Assembly (NCBI GenBank): GCA_017622575.1
Contig: JAGAQU010000014.1
Coordinates: 1-42,202, forward strand
Direction: 5' to 3'
From: Lachnospiraceae bacterium
GTDB lineage: Bacteria > Bacillota > Clostridia > Lachnospirales > Lachnospiraceae
DNA: 42,202 nt
A model generated the notes under the pieces. It ran no database searches, was not told the origin of the DNA, and saw only the letters and a program-made list of their open reading frames with translations. The position numbers and the translations under genes were made by a program. How positions within the stretch are numbered: position 1 is the first letter of the stretch; every line of letters begins with the position of its first letter. Below, one piece after another: positions 41,860 through 42,202 of the stretch.

Positions 41860-41913
41860 GATTTATGAGGAGATGATGATATCTATGCTATACGAAAATT
41901 ATGTGATAAAATA

Positions 41914-42202
41914 TTAAAGAATGTGCAAATTTGAATTTTCTATTATCTTTCTTAGTTTTATTAGGATTCTGGCTTTGCGTTTGTTTACAACGCTCTGGGT
42001 TATGCCCAACCTCGCCCCGACTTCACGCTCGGAAAGTCCGTCAAAAAAGATTGCCTGTATCGGCTCCTGTTCACTATCCGACAGCAAAGGCAGGGCGGCT
42101 TTCAGCCTGTCCACCATGACCGCATTGACAACGGTTTCTGCAATGTCCACCGCTTCATCAGTGATAAAGTCCAGAGGATTCCCCTCGCTGTCCGTAAATC
42201 CG
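41914..42202 (-). CDS. Sigma-70 region 4-like regulator, 5' end cut by window edge
   Basis: The minus-strand frame is open from the window end (GFTDSEGNPLDFITDEAVDI and onward) to the stop at 41914-41916. The C-terminal part is a sigma region 4-like HTH (IFFDGLSEREVGARLGITQS, VVNKRKARILIKLRKII). It is clearly richer in G and C than the preceding ICE and points towards the integrase. It therefore belongs to the flanking host region or to another element, and its real start lies outside. An internal GTG (42150) is not needed. Confidence 0.7.
   Translation of the reverse strand, partial: GFTDSEGNPLDFITDEAVDIAETVVNAVMVDRLKAALPLLSDSEQEPIQAIFFDGLSEREVGARLGITQSVVNKRKARILIKLRKIIENSNLHIL

Noticed and set aside
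1..42202. CRISPR arrays, tRNA or rRNA genes
   Set aside because: No regularly spaced short repeats and no cloverleaf or rRNA signature were seen on reading; the GTTATACCGAA repeats are recombinase sites, not an array.

Overview
This window is most of an integrative and conjugative element (ICE) of the Tn1549 / CTn type found in gut Lachnospiraceae and related Clostridia. The evidence is the gene order: Maff2-type small protein, VirB6/TrbL-like, PrgI, VirB4, NlpC/P60 (CD1108-type), DUF4315 and DUF4366 (CD1107-type), then an ArdC-like protein, topoisomerase III, MobC and a MOBP relaxase, ending in a Tn916-type tyrosine integrase. Strong AAAGGAGG ribosome sites and moderate to low GC fit Firmicutes. 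The left end of the ICE, including any coupling protein, lies outside the window.

Layout. 1-230: 3' end of a Maff2-type gene joined to foreign sequence. 288-7697: mating-pair-formation genes. 7687-12936: ArdC-like protein, a nucleotide-metabolism trio (DUF1599-like, ThyX, dUTPase) and topoisomerase III. 12908-15037: relaxosome genes. 15256-18935: a 3.68-kb recombinase-in-trio (RIT) element, three overlapping tyrosine recombinases between 88-bp perfect inverted repeats. 19000-19962: a nucleotidyltransferase. 20115-32231: an AT-rich defence island with an HTH regulator, C5-cytosine methyltransferase, Eco47II-type endonuclease, three poorly characterised proteins and a 1752-aa DUF1998 helicase resembling Druantia DruE. 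32260-35633: minus-strand HAD-like, HTH and S24 repressor genes, divergent from a Y-family polymerase, a LexA-like DNA-binding protein and a small protein. 35638-37998: a second AT-rich cargo of unknown proteins, including two Com-like zinc-finger paralogues. 37999-41859: control and integration genes (structured leader, HTH, sigma-like, two Xis-type proteins, integrase). 41914-42202: a higher-GC sigma-like fragment, probably outside the ICE.

How it fits together: the left half moves DNA, the middle protects and replicates it, the right end integrates and excises it. The defence island and the second cargo are passengers. The most interesting unit is the defence island. It looks like a type II Druantia-like system sharing one transcription unit, and possibly one methyltransferase, with a type II restriction endonuclease. 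Family assignments come from reading motifs by eye; no database search was run.
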